The notes under the pieces: generated by a model
What the model saw: only the letters and a program-made list of their open reading frames with translations
What the model was told of the DNA's origin: nothing
The model's database searches: none
Origin: Ziziphus jujuba
Lineage: Eukaryota; Streptophyta; Magnoliopsida; Rosales; Rhamnaceae
DNA length: 64,000 bases
Reading direction: 5' to 3'
Assembly (NCBI RefSeq): GCF_031755915.1
Contig: NC_083383.1
Coordinates: 19,271,001 to 19,335,000 of the forward strand
Part shown: piece after piece, positions 35,908 to 47,632 of the stretch
Layout of the letters: every line of letters starts with the position of its first letter
Position numbering within the stretch: position 1 is the first letter of the stretch
Position numbers and translations under genes: made by a program

Positions 35908-36650
35908 CTCTTGATTATTCTTCCAAAGTTTGGTAGTAGTCCCCCACAAGCAAAAATCATCACATGGTTCAGACCACTATAGTCAATTCCTGTAAGTATG
36001 GCTCCAATAGTAGATATTGGACCCATAAATCCAATTAGGGAAGCAACAGCAATGGCCCTATGGTAGTTGTCAGTAGCCCCAAATATGTAGCTAGCAATAG
36101 TAGCACCCCGAAGGAGCCCATGTAGGAATACAGGAAGCACCATGTGACACCCTAGTCCATAAGGTTTTGGTGTAGACACTCCTAGTGCAAGCCCTTCGGC
36201 CAAAGCATGTAAGGCAACTGCTCCACATGATATGAATGCCTGTTAAGGTGTGAATACTGATTGGGAAGGTAGTTACTATTGGTAAGTTATTCACTGAAGT
36301 TCTTTTACGTCTAACAATATTCAAAACACTAGAGCTTAAAAAATGGACAAAAGCAACTTCAAATGCAAGCAAAAATGTAAGATGAAGAACCCCATCTTTG
36401 ATTGAAAAAGTAGCCACAGCAGTCGCCAAGCACCAAGGACAAAGGCAATGCCAGAAGCTGAACCCATGAGGCGAGCATGCTCAAGCTGGAAAGCTAAAGC
36501 AAATGTGACAACAACAACACCACCAAGTACTAGCCCAAGACCAAAAAGAAGTGAGACAAAGAAACCAAAAGCATTCTCTGAACTACAACAAGAAGAAATT
36601 AAAATCCGCCAACAGGAGGATCCTAAAAAGATATTTGCTCTCAAGGGTCT
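35886..36650 (-). pseudogene. ZIP-family metal transporter fragment (frameshifted)
   Basis: Minus-strand frames join colinearly into the C-terminal half of a plant ZIP-domain transporter like the Arabidopsis At3g08650 type. Segments: a membrane stretch FGFFVSLLFGLGLVLGGVVV and LEHARLMGSASGIAFVLGAW (36600-36430), then after a frame change LLAFEVAFVHFLSSSVLN (36380-36310), then after another change MAEGLALGVSTPKPYGLG, LHGLLRGATIASYIFGATD and DYSGLNHVMIFACGGLLP (36203 to about 35920). The HALAEG metal-site motif is recognisable, but its preceding His lies in another frame. No introns interrupt the segment. That fits a processed copy but does not prove it. It is not expected to make a transporter. 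Confidence 0.75.
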
Positions 36651-36729
36651 TCCGTGTATCTCATTCTCTCAATCCCCTTTTTTTTTTTTTTGGGTAGAAT
36701 GTCATTTTTTTCTTTCTGAATTATTGTAG

Positions 36730-39478
36730 TTTGATCGATTACTTTCAAAATTTATGTAGGCCCATACATGTGACTTAGTTGCTTCATTCTCAATTTCGCA
36801 TTCTTAAGGTGAATTTTTTTACGTGTCAATTTGATTTAATGAGATTACTTTTCACTAAATCAATTACTACAAAATATTATGAAAGGGCAGAGAAAAAATT
36901 ATAAGTAAATTGTTCAGATTAATTGATTAAATGAAAGGAAACAATGTCTTTAGTGGCTGAAAATTCTTAGTGATTAATATAGTGTTATAATTTTGTTAAA
37001 TTTCAAACTTTTTTGATGTACATGTTATCAATGGCTTAACTTTTTACCAACCCTTAACATTCTTATAAAATCAAGTTTTTGTGTGTGTGTTACTCAATTA
37101 CATTGATGCTAATATAAACTTGTATAACATGCTCCTTAGCACTGCTATTTAGTCAAATTTTTTACACTAACTTTATGTCTTTCATTGTCTTAATTTTTCA
37201 TAGAGAATTTCGATGACTACCTCTTTGGGCCTGACTAATGGTAGGATGAGAATCAAGGTTGATAAGCATTAGGATTTCTATTTCCAAGGTGGAGCATAGA
37301 TGTGAATATTGAAGTGTGATTTGAAAAATAAATCTATATTGACCAAGTGAAATTGGAATCTGTTTGAATTTAGTTCAATGGTATTAGTTTGGTTTTTAGG
37401 TATGCTTATTAGTGGGATGATAATTTTAACCTACTTATACAACACTTTATTATAGCTCATTATCTCTATACCATTTTAAGTTTTCCCTACAGGGACCATA
37501 TATGGTGCTTTGGTACTGTTGTAAAGTTTACAGTTGCTCCTTAGCCTTATGTTCTCTTATTTTGGCATTCTTTTGTTGTTGAATCATACATTCAACTTGC
37601 CCTTTCTCTTCTGCACTCATTCAGCATTTGAGATTGGAGGATTTTGACATTTATTCCTTTACATTATTCATTTTCTTATGTTAATATTGATTTAACTATA
37701 ATGCATAGGGTCAATTAATATCTTAGCCTACATCTAGCCAAAAGCATATTATACTTTGCATTGTTCTTCTTAGCAGCATTATGTACTATTTTTGAAACGT
37801 CTAAAGGGACAAAGGAGGGTGAGAGTGAGATGTGTCTAAAATCATTTCTCATCATTTTACTTTAATTTTTTCCATAAAACATGAGGCAACCAAAGAGCTA
37901 TTGGATGTACCACACTAGATAGTTGAGACATAATATGGGAGTTACTAAATCAGAAACAATATCTCATAACAGTCTTTCAACGAAAATTGTTTCAATTATT
38001 GTCTTTATTGTTACTACTAACTCCTTACCACCACCAATGCTTAATCCTCACAGTTACTTTCTAGTTTATGTTTCTTGCAATAGCTGGACGTTTTCCCTTT
38101 GACAAGCCAACCATATAGTTGGATGATGCCTATATAAATTGGGGAAACTCATATATATAGCTATAATGATCCTGATCAGGATATGATGGTTGTAACACGT
38201 AACAATTGTCAAACCACTGACAATATTCGATTTCTTGGCTATTATTTTCCTTGGGTAGGAGAACGGAATGTTTGCTATTGTAAATTTAATGTTACTATTG
38301 AACATGATGTTATTATTAGAGCTTATCAAACTAGCGGAAGGATGATAATGCTCTAGATAGAGAAATATGCATCTTTTCCTTAAAGTAAAAGCCAGCTCTT
38401 CTTCAAGCATTGCAATTTTGTGCTTATTGAAAATGATGTGTTTTCTTGAGGCACTTGTAATATATATGGATTCATTCCTTCGTTATAGTTGGTAAGTTAG
38501 GGCTTTGCTACCTTGTTAATTTATCATGAACTCCAAAACCTAAATTGTTAATAAGTGGACCCAACTATGTATACCAGGCCAACACATTAACACACTTTGA
38601 CAAATTTGTACATGAAAATTGAAATGGTGACATTTTAGATTATAACACAGAGAGATAAATAGGGTGATACTGTTGTTATGCTTTTTGAGATTATGAATCA
38701 ATATAGCATACCGAGAAAACAAAGCATTGTGAACGCATTGTGGAATTCATACCATTTATATCTTTTAGTTCTTTTGCATACATATGGACTTTGCCTTTCT
38801 ATAAAAAGGGGAAGCCACTTCTTAAATACACTTGTTAGTCATATATTGCATTGGCCTTTCGTTGCTTCATTACTACTTGTCACTAATGCCCCTCTAATGA
38901 TAAAGGAGGTTTGACGGTTAACATATGTTTGCTTTCAAATTGACAATTAACATGTACTTGATCTTCTCGACTACTTTTTCTAACAGGAAGATAAAACTTA
39001 TTCTGTAGCTTTTATGTAAACTTTTATTTTGCTTTTATCTACATATTCTTATTTTCTTGAAAGCAACTTTGATGTATACATGTTTATGTAGCATATTTGA
39101 AAGCACGTTAAATATATTTGTATAATTTAAATATTGGAAACAAATATTTCCAAAATAAAAAACTTGAAAATGCCGAATGCATTAAATATATACTACCTTA
39201 CTTGTTGAAGGATAAAAAATATTACAATAACAAACTAAATGTGCTTGCGAGTTCAGATCCATTTACCATGATAATCATCAATGATACACCCCGTCAAGAT
39301 AATGGATATATATATATATATGAATATATTCTATTTTGAAATTTTATTTTGTTAAATAATATTATCTTATTGGTAAAAACAAAAAAATGCTTTTCATAGA
39401 GCTTTGGTTTCATCCATAGGCTCTTGGTCCTTTTGTATATTGCATTTGTTTTGTACTTTTAGATATTATTATTCTACT
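36730..39478. other. Intergenic, no gene recognised
   Basis: I checked both strands. A 114-codon minus-strand frame (38066-38410) and a 68-codon plus-strand frame over the same place (38140-38357) lack known motifs. Short A/T-rich and (TA)n tracts occur, including 39306-39325. A (GT)n run lies at 37080-37090. Nothing can be supported as a gene. Confidence 0.45.
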
Positions 39479-39483
39479 CTCTT

Positions 39484-40358
39484 TGATGAGGACATGACTA
39501 GGAGCACCTCAAGATGGAGTCCAGAGCCACTTCAAATCTCTATGGGACCAATAACCAAGGTTAGAACAAAGAGGTTTAAACAAGCACTAAATAGTTTAAT
39601 CCATGATGTGTTCACATCTCAAAGAAGTAAGTCCATTACTGAAGATGAACCAAAATTGGTCCATATGATTGGGACGTTGGAAGCCAACATGAAAGATATC
39701 TTAATGCATGGAATCCTACACCATGCTAATGTGGCAAGTTTTGATGATATGGATGGTGACATGGCATCATGGGTTGACATGGCATTTTTGCCACGTGGAG
39801 GCATCCAACTAAGCTTGGCCAAATTTTAAAACTAGGAAACATTAATTTTTATTTATATCTTAATTGGATTCTGGCATGTTGCCTATTTTACTTTTCCAAT
39901 TTAGTGTTATTAAGTTTTTAAATTATTTTCCTATTTTTATTAGAGTTGATTGGTTAAAGAAATAAAGGCCAATCAAATTAAGAAAGTAGAAACCAAATTA
40001 GGTTTCCTAAACTTAACCAAATTATGTTTTCTAAACCTAAATTAGCTATGTAATTTATTTTGCCTATTTAAAGGCACATAAGTCATGAATAAAGGGAAAT
40101 TACAATTTTGATTCAAAGTAAGAGTGATTCTCTTGTTTTTCTAAGAGCTAGATCGAACTTTTCAAGCTTTGTTTGTGGAGTTCAAATTTGACTTATCAAT
40201 AGGTTATTTCACACTTTATTGTGGCGTCTTCACCATACCAAGGTTTTTATCTCAAATATAGATAAAGAGTCGAGATTTTCCATTGATAACTTGTAATTAG
40301 ACAGTGCAAATCAATCTTTGTTACGAGTTTAAAGGCAAGTCACTCTAGGTTCATATCA
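39484..40358 (+). repeat. 5' LTR of the family 2 element
   Basis: 875 bp. The first part is coding-like for about 113 codons (RSTSRWSPEPLQ, then MGPITKVRTKRFKQALNSLI...). It shares only its ends ('gacttatcaatagg', 'actctaggttc.tatca') and the GPIT.VR.KRF tract with family 1. Promoter-like 'cctatttaaaggcaca' is near 40064. Confidence 0.9.
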
Positions 40359-41264
40359 ATTTGGTATAACAGACAATTTCTACTTACAGGTTTGATCTAT
40401 CTCATTTTTTTTCTTTCTTTCTTTTGTTTTCATTGTCTTTCTTGGTTTTTTTTGCAATTTTTAGTGTCAGGTTAGAAATTGCATCTTTGATTTCTTTGGT
40501 TATTCTTATCCGTTTGGTTGCTGCTTTTTTCTTTGCGTCCTTTTGGTTTTTCTTCACTTAGTCGATCAGATCATATAAAAAAAAATTGTTGTTCAAACCG
40601 ATTGGACATAATTCAAAATCTATTTGTTAGCCGATTTTTTTCTAACCCTCGTGATCAATGGCTTGGTGTTGTTTTCGTTGAAGGTTGATGTGATTGGTAT
40701 TGCTGCTTGTTTGATAAGTTTGTTCTTGTTGTTTGAACGAAAAAAAAAAAAAGAAAAAAAAATTCATCCTTAAAATTTTTCTTGTTCTTGTGGTTTGTGG
40801 CATTGAATTATTGAGATTTCAGGAGAAAAAAGGTAGTGAAAATTTTTAGTTGATTTGAGGAGCACAAAAATAAGCCGAAATCAATACCAAAAATAAGGTT
40901 TGTTGATTATTTATTAGTTCCACTTTGCAAATTTGATTCCAATTTGTTCTTAACATTCTAGTTTCTTTTGTTTTTGCCAAATTTCTTGTTGATAATCAAA
41001 TATATCATCGTTGCTTTTTTTTGTTACTTTCTATTATGATTGTCTTCTTAGCCTTTCTTTTATAACTGTTTGGTAGGACTATTTGGATTGTTACTTGCTA
41101 GTTTGATTAGTTTGAAATTAGTTTGCAAATAATCAAATAGAATTACTAGAGTGGTGAAAGGCAAGAGAGTGAGAATTATAAAGGGTAAAAGCCAAAATAT
41201 AACTAGAGTGCAAAAACAAGTAAATTGAGACCTTAAATTTGAGCGAAACAAGTGAGGGAGTGTT
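40359..41264 (+). other. 5' leader of the family 2 element
   Basis: Non-coding. It contains an A-run near 40740-40762 and 'attgagaccttaaatttgagc', homologous to the leader phrase near 9780 in family 1. Gag begins with the ATG at 41265. Confidence 0.6.
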
Positions 41265-44200
41265 ATGACGTCCTTTTTACTAACAAGTTTTGCAGAAAAA
41301 ATCATGTCACAAGACAAAAGCAAAGAAAGTATGGAAGGAACTCCAGGTGCGGCAAATTTGAAGTTATACATTCAAGCCTTGGTGGGAGAACTTCAAAGGG
41401 CATTACGGTTGGAGATCGGGCATATCCATGATAGGTTGGATAGGATGGAATCATTAATCTAAATGCCGCAGCAATGACCACTATAAAGGTTTACTCATGG
41501 TCATGGTAGAGGAAGAAATTCTCGAAGAGGGAAAGACTTGGAATGAATTGGAGATAACTATGAGGAAGAAGCAGAAAACATTGGTTCGGGTACTAACCAA
41601 TTTGTGGAAGAGAGAGATTAGACCAAGGCAATGATTATGGAGGAATTAAGATGAAAATACTATCATTCCAAGGTAAAAGTGATCCAAAAGCTTATCTGGA
41701 GTGCAAGAAGAGGATTGAGATGGTATTTAATTGTCAGAACTATTCGGAGGCTACAAAGGTTAAATTAGCCACTATTGAATTCACAGACTATACTATTGGA
41801 TGGTGGGACAAAGAGACACTTTCTAGGAGGCGAGTGGGACAAAGACCTATAGATACATGGGAAGAGATGAAGGCTTTGATGAGGAAACGTTTCGTACCTA
41901 GCCATTACTATAGGAGTATTTTTCAAAAGCTACAAAGCTTGTCTCAAGGAAATAGAAGTGTGGAGGACTACTATAAGGAGATGGAAATCCTTATAATGAA
42001 GGCTAATGTTGAGGAGGATAGGGAGGCTACTATGACACGTTTCTTGGCTGGCTTGAATAGGAAAATAGCAAATAAAGTGGATTTGCATCATTATGTGGAG
42101 ATTGAGAAGATGTTGCACAAGGCCATCAAAGTAGAGCAACAACTCAAGAGGAGGGGGTACCACAACACCTAGTATTGCTCAAAACACTTAGAAAGCAAGC
42201 TCATCCACGTGAAAATCCAATCAGTCCAAGTTTAAAGATAAAGCCACCACACGTCCTAAATTTGAAGCAAGGCCAAACCATCCTCATCCAAGCAAGTAGG
42301 TAAATCATATTTATCTTCAACTAGAAATCGGGATATCATGTACTTTAAATGTCAAGGCAGGGGTCATATTACAAGTCAATGTCCAAACAAAAGGGTCATG
42401 GTTATTCGAGAAAATGGAGACATTAAATCAGAAGAGAAAGAGTTAGATAATGAATCAGTGCCACCATTGGAGGACGTTGGTGATGAAGATGAAGATGATT
42501 ACAAGTATCCAGTTCGTGGGAACTTGTCATTGGTTGCAAAGAAAGCTCTAACTGTGTACAAAGATGAGAAGGAAGTGCAACGGGAGAATATCTTTCACAC
42601 TAGGTGCAAAGTCAAGAATAAGGTATCTAGTATGATTATTTATGGTGGAAATTATACTAATGTTACTAGTGTTACTATGGTTAAAATACTAGGTTTACCG
42701 ATTATGAAGCATCAAGAACCATATAAGCTCCAATGGCTTAACGATTGTGGAGAGTTGAAGGTGAACAAGCAGGTAAAGGTTGTATTCTCTATTGGTAATT
42801 GTGAAGATGAGGTTATTTGTGATGTGATGCCAATGCAAGCTGGTCATTTTCTTTTAGGATGACTATGGCAATTTGATAAAGATACTAACCATCATGGTCA
42901 TACTAACAAGATTGTCTTCAACGAGTGATGCTTATGCCAATGACTCCTAAACAAGTTTTTGATGATCAATTAGCTTTACAAAGGAAGAGAGAAGCTGAAC
43001 AACAACAAAATCAAGCCGTGCCAAACAACCAAGAGAAGAAAAGGAATGTTGAGGCTAAGAGTGTGAGAGAAAAAGAAAAGAAAAAGAGTGGAAAGAAAAA
43101 AAAGAGTTTTTATGCAAACAAAGTGAAATAAAGGAGGTTTTTTATTGTAAAAAGCCTATGACTATAATGATATACAAAGAAGCATATATGAATCATTTAA
43201 CTAACCCTGATGAATCTGTTTCGCCTAGTTCTATTGTTTCCCTATTGCAGGAGTTCAATGATGTCTTTCCCGAGAAGATTCCAAGTGTGTTACCACCAAT
43301 TAGAGGGATCAAACATCAAATTGATTTTGTTCCAGGATCAACAATTTCAAACCTGCCGGCTTATAGAAGTAATCTAGATGAGACAAAGGAGCTTCAAAGG
43401 CAGGTAAGTGAATTGCTTAAAAAGGGATATGTTAGAGAAAGCATGAGTCCATGTGTTATACCTATGTTATTAGTCCCTAAGAAAGATGGAACATGGAGAA
43501 TGTGTGTAGATTGTAGGGCTATTAACAATATAACTGTCAAATATTGTCATCCTATTCCTAAGTTAGATGATATGCCTGATAAATTGTATGGTGCAAGCAT
43601 GTTTTCAAAAATTGATCTTAAGAGTGATTATCATCAAATACAAATAAAGGAAGGTGATGAATGGAAAACAGCATCTAAAACAAAATATGGTTTGTATGAG
43701 TGGTTGGTTATGCCATTTGAGTTAACTAATGCCCCTAGTACTTTTATGAGACTTATGAATCATGTTTTGTGTGCTTACATTGGAAAGTTTATGGTTGTGT
43801 ACTTTGATGATATCCTTGTTTATAGTAGGAGTTTAGAAGAGCATGTAGGGCACCTTAGGTGAGTATTAAATGTTCCTAGGAAAGAAAAACTTTATGTCAA
43901 TCTTAAAAAGTGTGATTTTTGTTAATCTGAGCTTGTTTTTATAGGATTTGTGATTAGTATTGTAGGTATCAAAGTTGATCAAGAGAATGTGAAAGTAATT
44001 CAAGAGTGATCCACACCTACTAGCATCACTCAAGTTAGAAATTTTCATGGTTTGGCTAGTTTCTATCAAAGGTTTGTTAAAGATTTTAGTACTATTGCTG
44101 CACCTTTGACATAAGTTATTAAGAAAAGTGTAGGTTTACAATGGGGAGAAGCTCAAGAAAGGTCTTTTGATGCAGGAAGAAAAACCAATTTCATATTTCA

Positions 44201-45800
44201 ATGAAAAACTAAGTGAGGCAGCTTTAAACTATCCAACTTATGACAAAAAGCTATACACATTGGTTAGAGCATTAGAGACATGGCAGCATTACTTATGGCC
44301 TAAAGAGTTTATGATTCACATAGATCATGAGTCTTTAAAGCACATAAAAGGACCAAAAAAGCTCAATAAGCGCCATAGCAAGTGAATGGAATTCCTTGAA
44401 ACAATGTTTCCCTATGTAATTCGTTGCAAGCAAGGTAAGAAAAATATTATAGCTGATGCATTATCCCGCAGGTTTGTGCTACTTTCTACATTGGATGCTA
44501 AATTCCTTAGTTTCGATCAAATTAAAGAATTATATGCTTTAGATCATGACTTTGGTGAAATTTATAACTTTGTGAAAAATATATTGAGAGAAAGTTTTAT
44601 AGATATGAGGGAATCTTATTTAGGAAAAATAAACTTTGTATGCCAAGTTGTTCTTTACCTAATATACTTGTTAGAGAATCTCATGATAGTGGATTAATGG
44701 GACATTTTAGAATAGCTAAAACCTTAACTGTTCTACAAGAACACTTCTATTGGCCACATATGAAAAGAGATATAGAAAGAATTTATGATAGATGCATTAA
44801 ATGTAAGCAATCTAAATCACGGGTGCAATCATATGGGTTGTACATACCACTTCCTATACCTAACCATCCTTGGATAGATATTTCTATGAAATTTGTTTTA
44901 GGGTTGCTTAGAACAAGGAATAGTAGGGATTCAATTTTCGTGGTTATGGATAGGTTCTCTAAAATGGTACATTTTATTACATGTCATAAAACTGATGATG
45001 CATCTCATATTGCTGATTTATTCTTTAAAGAAATTGTTAGGTTGCATGGAATGCCTAGAACAATTATGTTTGAGAGAGATGCAAAATTCTTGAGTTATTT
45101 TTGGAAAACTTTGTGGGCTAAGTTAGGAACTAAATTGTCATTTTCTATTACTTGTCATCCACAAACTAATGGACAAACAGAAGTAGTAAATAGAACTTTG
45201 TTTACTTTGTTGGTGCTCTGATAAGAAAGAATATCAAAACTTGGGAAGAATGTTTACGTCATATTGAATTTTCTTACAATAGATCTGTACATTCAACCAC
45301 TAAATTTTTACTTTTTGAAATTGTATATGATTTTAATCCTTTAACTCCATTGGATTTAACACCTTTACCTTTGAATGAGCATGCTAACTTAGATGAGAAA
45401 AAAAAAAAGTTGATTTTGTTAGGAAACTACATGAGAAGGCTAGAGCTAACATTGAGTGGAGAACCGAACAATACATGAAGCAAGCAAATAAAGGGCGCCA
45501 ACAAGTTGTTTTTGAGTCTGGAGATTAGGTTTAGTTGCACTTGAGAAGGGAAAGATTTCCAACACAAAGAAAATCTAAACTCATGCCACGTGGAGATGGT
45601 CCATTCCAAGTATTGGAAAGACTTAATGATAACACTTACAAATTACATCTTCCATGTGAGTATAATGTAAATGCTACCTTTAATGTTGCTAATTTATCTC
45701 ATTTTTATGTAGGTGATGATTGGAGGACAAATCATTTTCAAGAGAAGGGGAATAATGAGGACATGATTAGGAGCACCTCAAGATAAAGTCTAGAGCCACT
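41265..45800 (+). pseudogene. gag-pol of the family 2 Ty3/gypsy element
   Basis: Gag start MTSFLLTSFAEK at 41265; gag core 41651-42172 (SFQGKSDPKAYLE, VKLATIEF, MKALMRKRFVPSHYYR, QSLSQGNRSVEDYY). Zinc knuckle at 42338 reads YFKCQGRGHITSQC, its first Cys replaced by Tyr. Protease (42580-42870) reads IIYGGNYTNV where the family usually has an Asp, so the catalytic Asp is lost. RT (43230-43862) is well kept, with WRMCVDCRAINNITVKY and [12 protein letters not shown], then TGA. RNase H (44100-44480) lacks its N-terminal part. Integrase (44640-45500) shows [30 protein letters not shown] and [14 protein letters not shown], with a stop at 45219-45221. The C-terminal tail (45535-45786) runs into the 3' LTR. 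Individual segments of 174-234 codons are open, so it is less decayed than the family 1 copy. Confidence 0.88.
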
Positions 45801-46438
45801 TCAAATCTCTACAGGACCAATAACCAGGGCTAGAGCAAATAGGGTTAAATAAGCACTAAATGGTTTAATCCAAGAGGTATTCACATCTCAAATAAGTAAG
45901 TCCATTATTGAAGATGAACGAAAATTGATCCATATGATTAGGACGTTGGAAGTCAACATGAAAGAGAGCTTAACGCATGGAATCCTACAACATGCTGATG
46001 TGACAAGTTTTGATGACATGGATGGTTATATGGCATCATGGGGTTACATGGCATTTTTGCCACATGGAGGCATCCAACTAAGCTTGGCCAAATTTTATAA
46101 TTAGGAAACATAATTTTTATTTATGTCTTGATTTGATTTTGGCATGTTGCCTATTTTACTTTTTCAATTTAGTTTTATTAGGTTTTTAAATTACTTTGCT
46201 ATTTTTGTTAGAATTGACTGGTCAATGAATTAAAGACCATTCAAATTAGGAAACTATGAGCCAAATTAGGTTTCCTAAACCTAAATTAGCTTTGTAATTT
46301 ATTTTGCCTATTTAAAGGCACATAAGTCATGAATAAAGGAAGATTACAATTTTGATTCAAAATGAGACTGATTCTCTTGTTTTTCTAAGAACTAGATCGA
46401 ACTTTTCAAGCTTTGTTGGAGGAGTTCAAATTTGACTT

Positions 46439-47458
46439 TGATACGAACTTAGGACGACCTGCTCCTAAACCCTTATTATATTAGCCCGGATCTCAATTAA
46501 GTTCAAGTTCTAATGGAATGGACCTCAACCCCTAACCAACCTGTGGTTAGAAATCTTAGTATAATGTAGACGCCACAATAGGGGATGGAAAACCTATTGA
46601 TAAATCAAACTAAAACAACCAATTCTCTAATGGTGTTTTAGGTGTTCTCAAAGAACAAAGAGATAATTAATCTCACAAGTATTTTCTTAATCAAATCAAA
46701 GTTGTATTCTTATTGCAGAATAAGCCTTTAAATAGGCTTTGAAAGAAACAAGATAAACCCTAAAAACCCTAGGAAAAACAGGCCACGCACATAAAGAAAC
46801 CTAGTTGGCCGAAACTATACTTCCTTTCCTAATCTAAGTTTGATTAATTAATTCCTTTATATTAAATTAGGAATTAATTAATTTACAATGGAAAGAATAA
46901 AATAAAAATCTTCCTAAAGTTATTTATCCAGAAAATAAATAAATAAAAACCCAAAAAGAAATAAAGTCAATCGCAAATTAGGTAACGAGTTGACTTTAAC
47001 ATCTAGGCTGAATTATGTCTTCAACCGAGCTAACTTATGTCTGCCTGATGTCCGAGCTAACTTATGGCCTATCCGAGCTAACTGATGTCTGTCCGAGCCA
47101 AGTTATGTCTGGCCGAGCTAACTGATGTCTGTCCGAGCTAAATTACATTCGATGTCCGAAGTCCGAGATCAGATGTCCGAGGCAACGCTCCGATGTCCGA
47201 GGCAAGGGTGTCCGATATAAAATGTCCGATGTATGGGTGTCCGATTTATCAGCTTCCACCACTTGGATACTTAAAACAGGTCTTTTATCTTCAGGTATGG
47301 ACAAGCCCTTTTGAGAATGAATTACTTTCTGGATAAAGACAGCAAGATTGTCCTTAAACCTCTTAGCTTGAGCCCTAGTGATCGGTCCAGTCTTCATCCA
47401 TATCGGATCAGTACCCCAGCGAGTTGTCGGTGGTGTGAGCTCGGGCGGGTTCGCATCA
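46439..47458 (-). mobile_element. Nested solo LTR of family 1, minus orientation
   Basis: On the plus strand it begins TGATACGAACTTAGG and ends GGTTCGCATCA. The target duplication GACTT is perfect (46434-46438 and 47459-47463). Read on the minus strand it starts TGATGCGAACCCGCCC and contains the family 1 coding tract, here an 84-codon open frame at 47397-47143 (MKTGPITRAQAKRFKDNLAV...). Next to it sits a minisatellite not found in other copies. It inserted after the family 2 element was in place. Confidence 0.93.
47020..47250. repeat. Minisatellite inside the nested solo LTR
   Basis: Imperfect units around 'ccgagctaacttatgtctg' or 'ccgagctaactgatgtctg' repeat about six times at 47020-47140 with spacing of roughly 28-30 bases. 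These pass into shorter units around 'gatgtccgaggca' and 'gtgtccgat' to 47250. It is GC-richer than its surroundings. The other family 1 LTRs have a different, non-repetitive segment at this place. Confidence 0.85.
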
Positions 47459-47632
47459 GACTTATCAATAGGTTATTTCTCACCCTATTATGGTATCTTT
47501 ACCATACCAAGGTTCTTACTTCAAATATAGATAAAGGGTCAAAGTCTTCCATTGATAACTTGTAATTAGAATGTCTAAATCAATCTTTGTTACAGGTTTA
47601 GAGGCAAGTCACTCTAGGTTCGTATCACTCTT

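Larger units (their letters stand above)
39484..47627 (+). mobile_element. Ty3/gypsy family 2 element with perfect target duplication, dead
   Basis: 5' LTR 39484-40358 (TGATGAGGACATG ... TTCATATCA). 3' LTR 45753-47627, interrupted by a nested solo LTR and ending TTCGTATCA. The duplication CTCTT is perfect (39479-39483 and 47628-47632). A primer-site-like 'tttggtataacagac' follows the 5' LTR at 40361. Internal order gag, protease, RT, RNase H, integrase. Its coding sequence is closely related to family 1, but the LTR body differs apart from the ends. Many stops and a deletion in RNase H disable it. Confidence 0.92.
45753..47627 (+). repeat. 3' LTR of the family 2 element, split by a nested solo LTR
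   Basis: Starts TAATGAGGACATGATTAGG (the expected TGATGAGG with one change). It runs to 46438, is interrupted, and resumes at about 47464 'atcaataggttatttctcac' to 47627. Without the insert it is about 850 bp, matching the 5' LTR. Confidence 0.9.

Noticed and set aside
38066..38410. 114-codon minus-strand frame
   Set aside because: No motif, no splice context, and the opposite strand has an equally open unexplained frame; not supportable as a gene.
47005..47250. CRISPR-like array of short repeats
   Set aside because: Units are adjacent and imperfect with no unique spacers. It lies inside a plant LTR, so it is a minisatellite.
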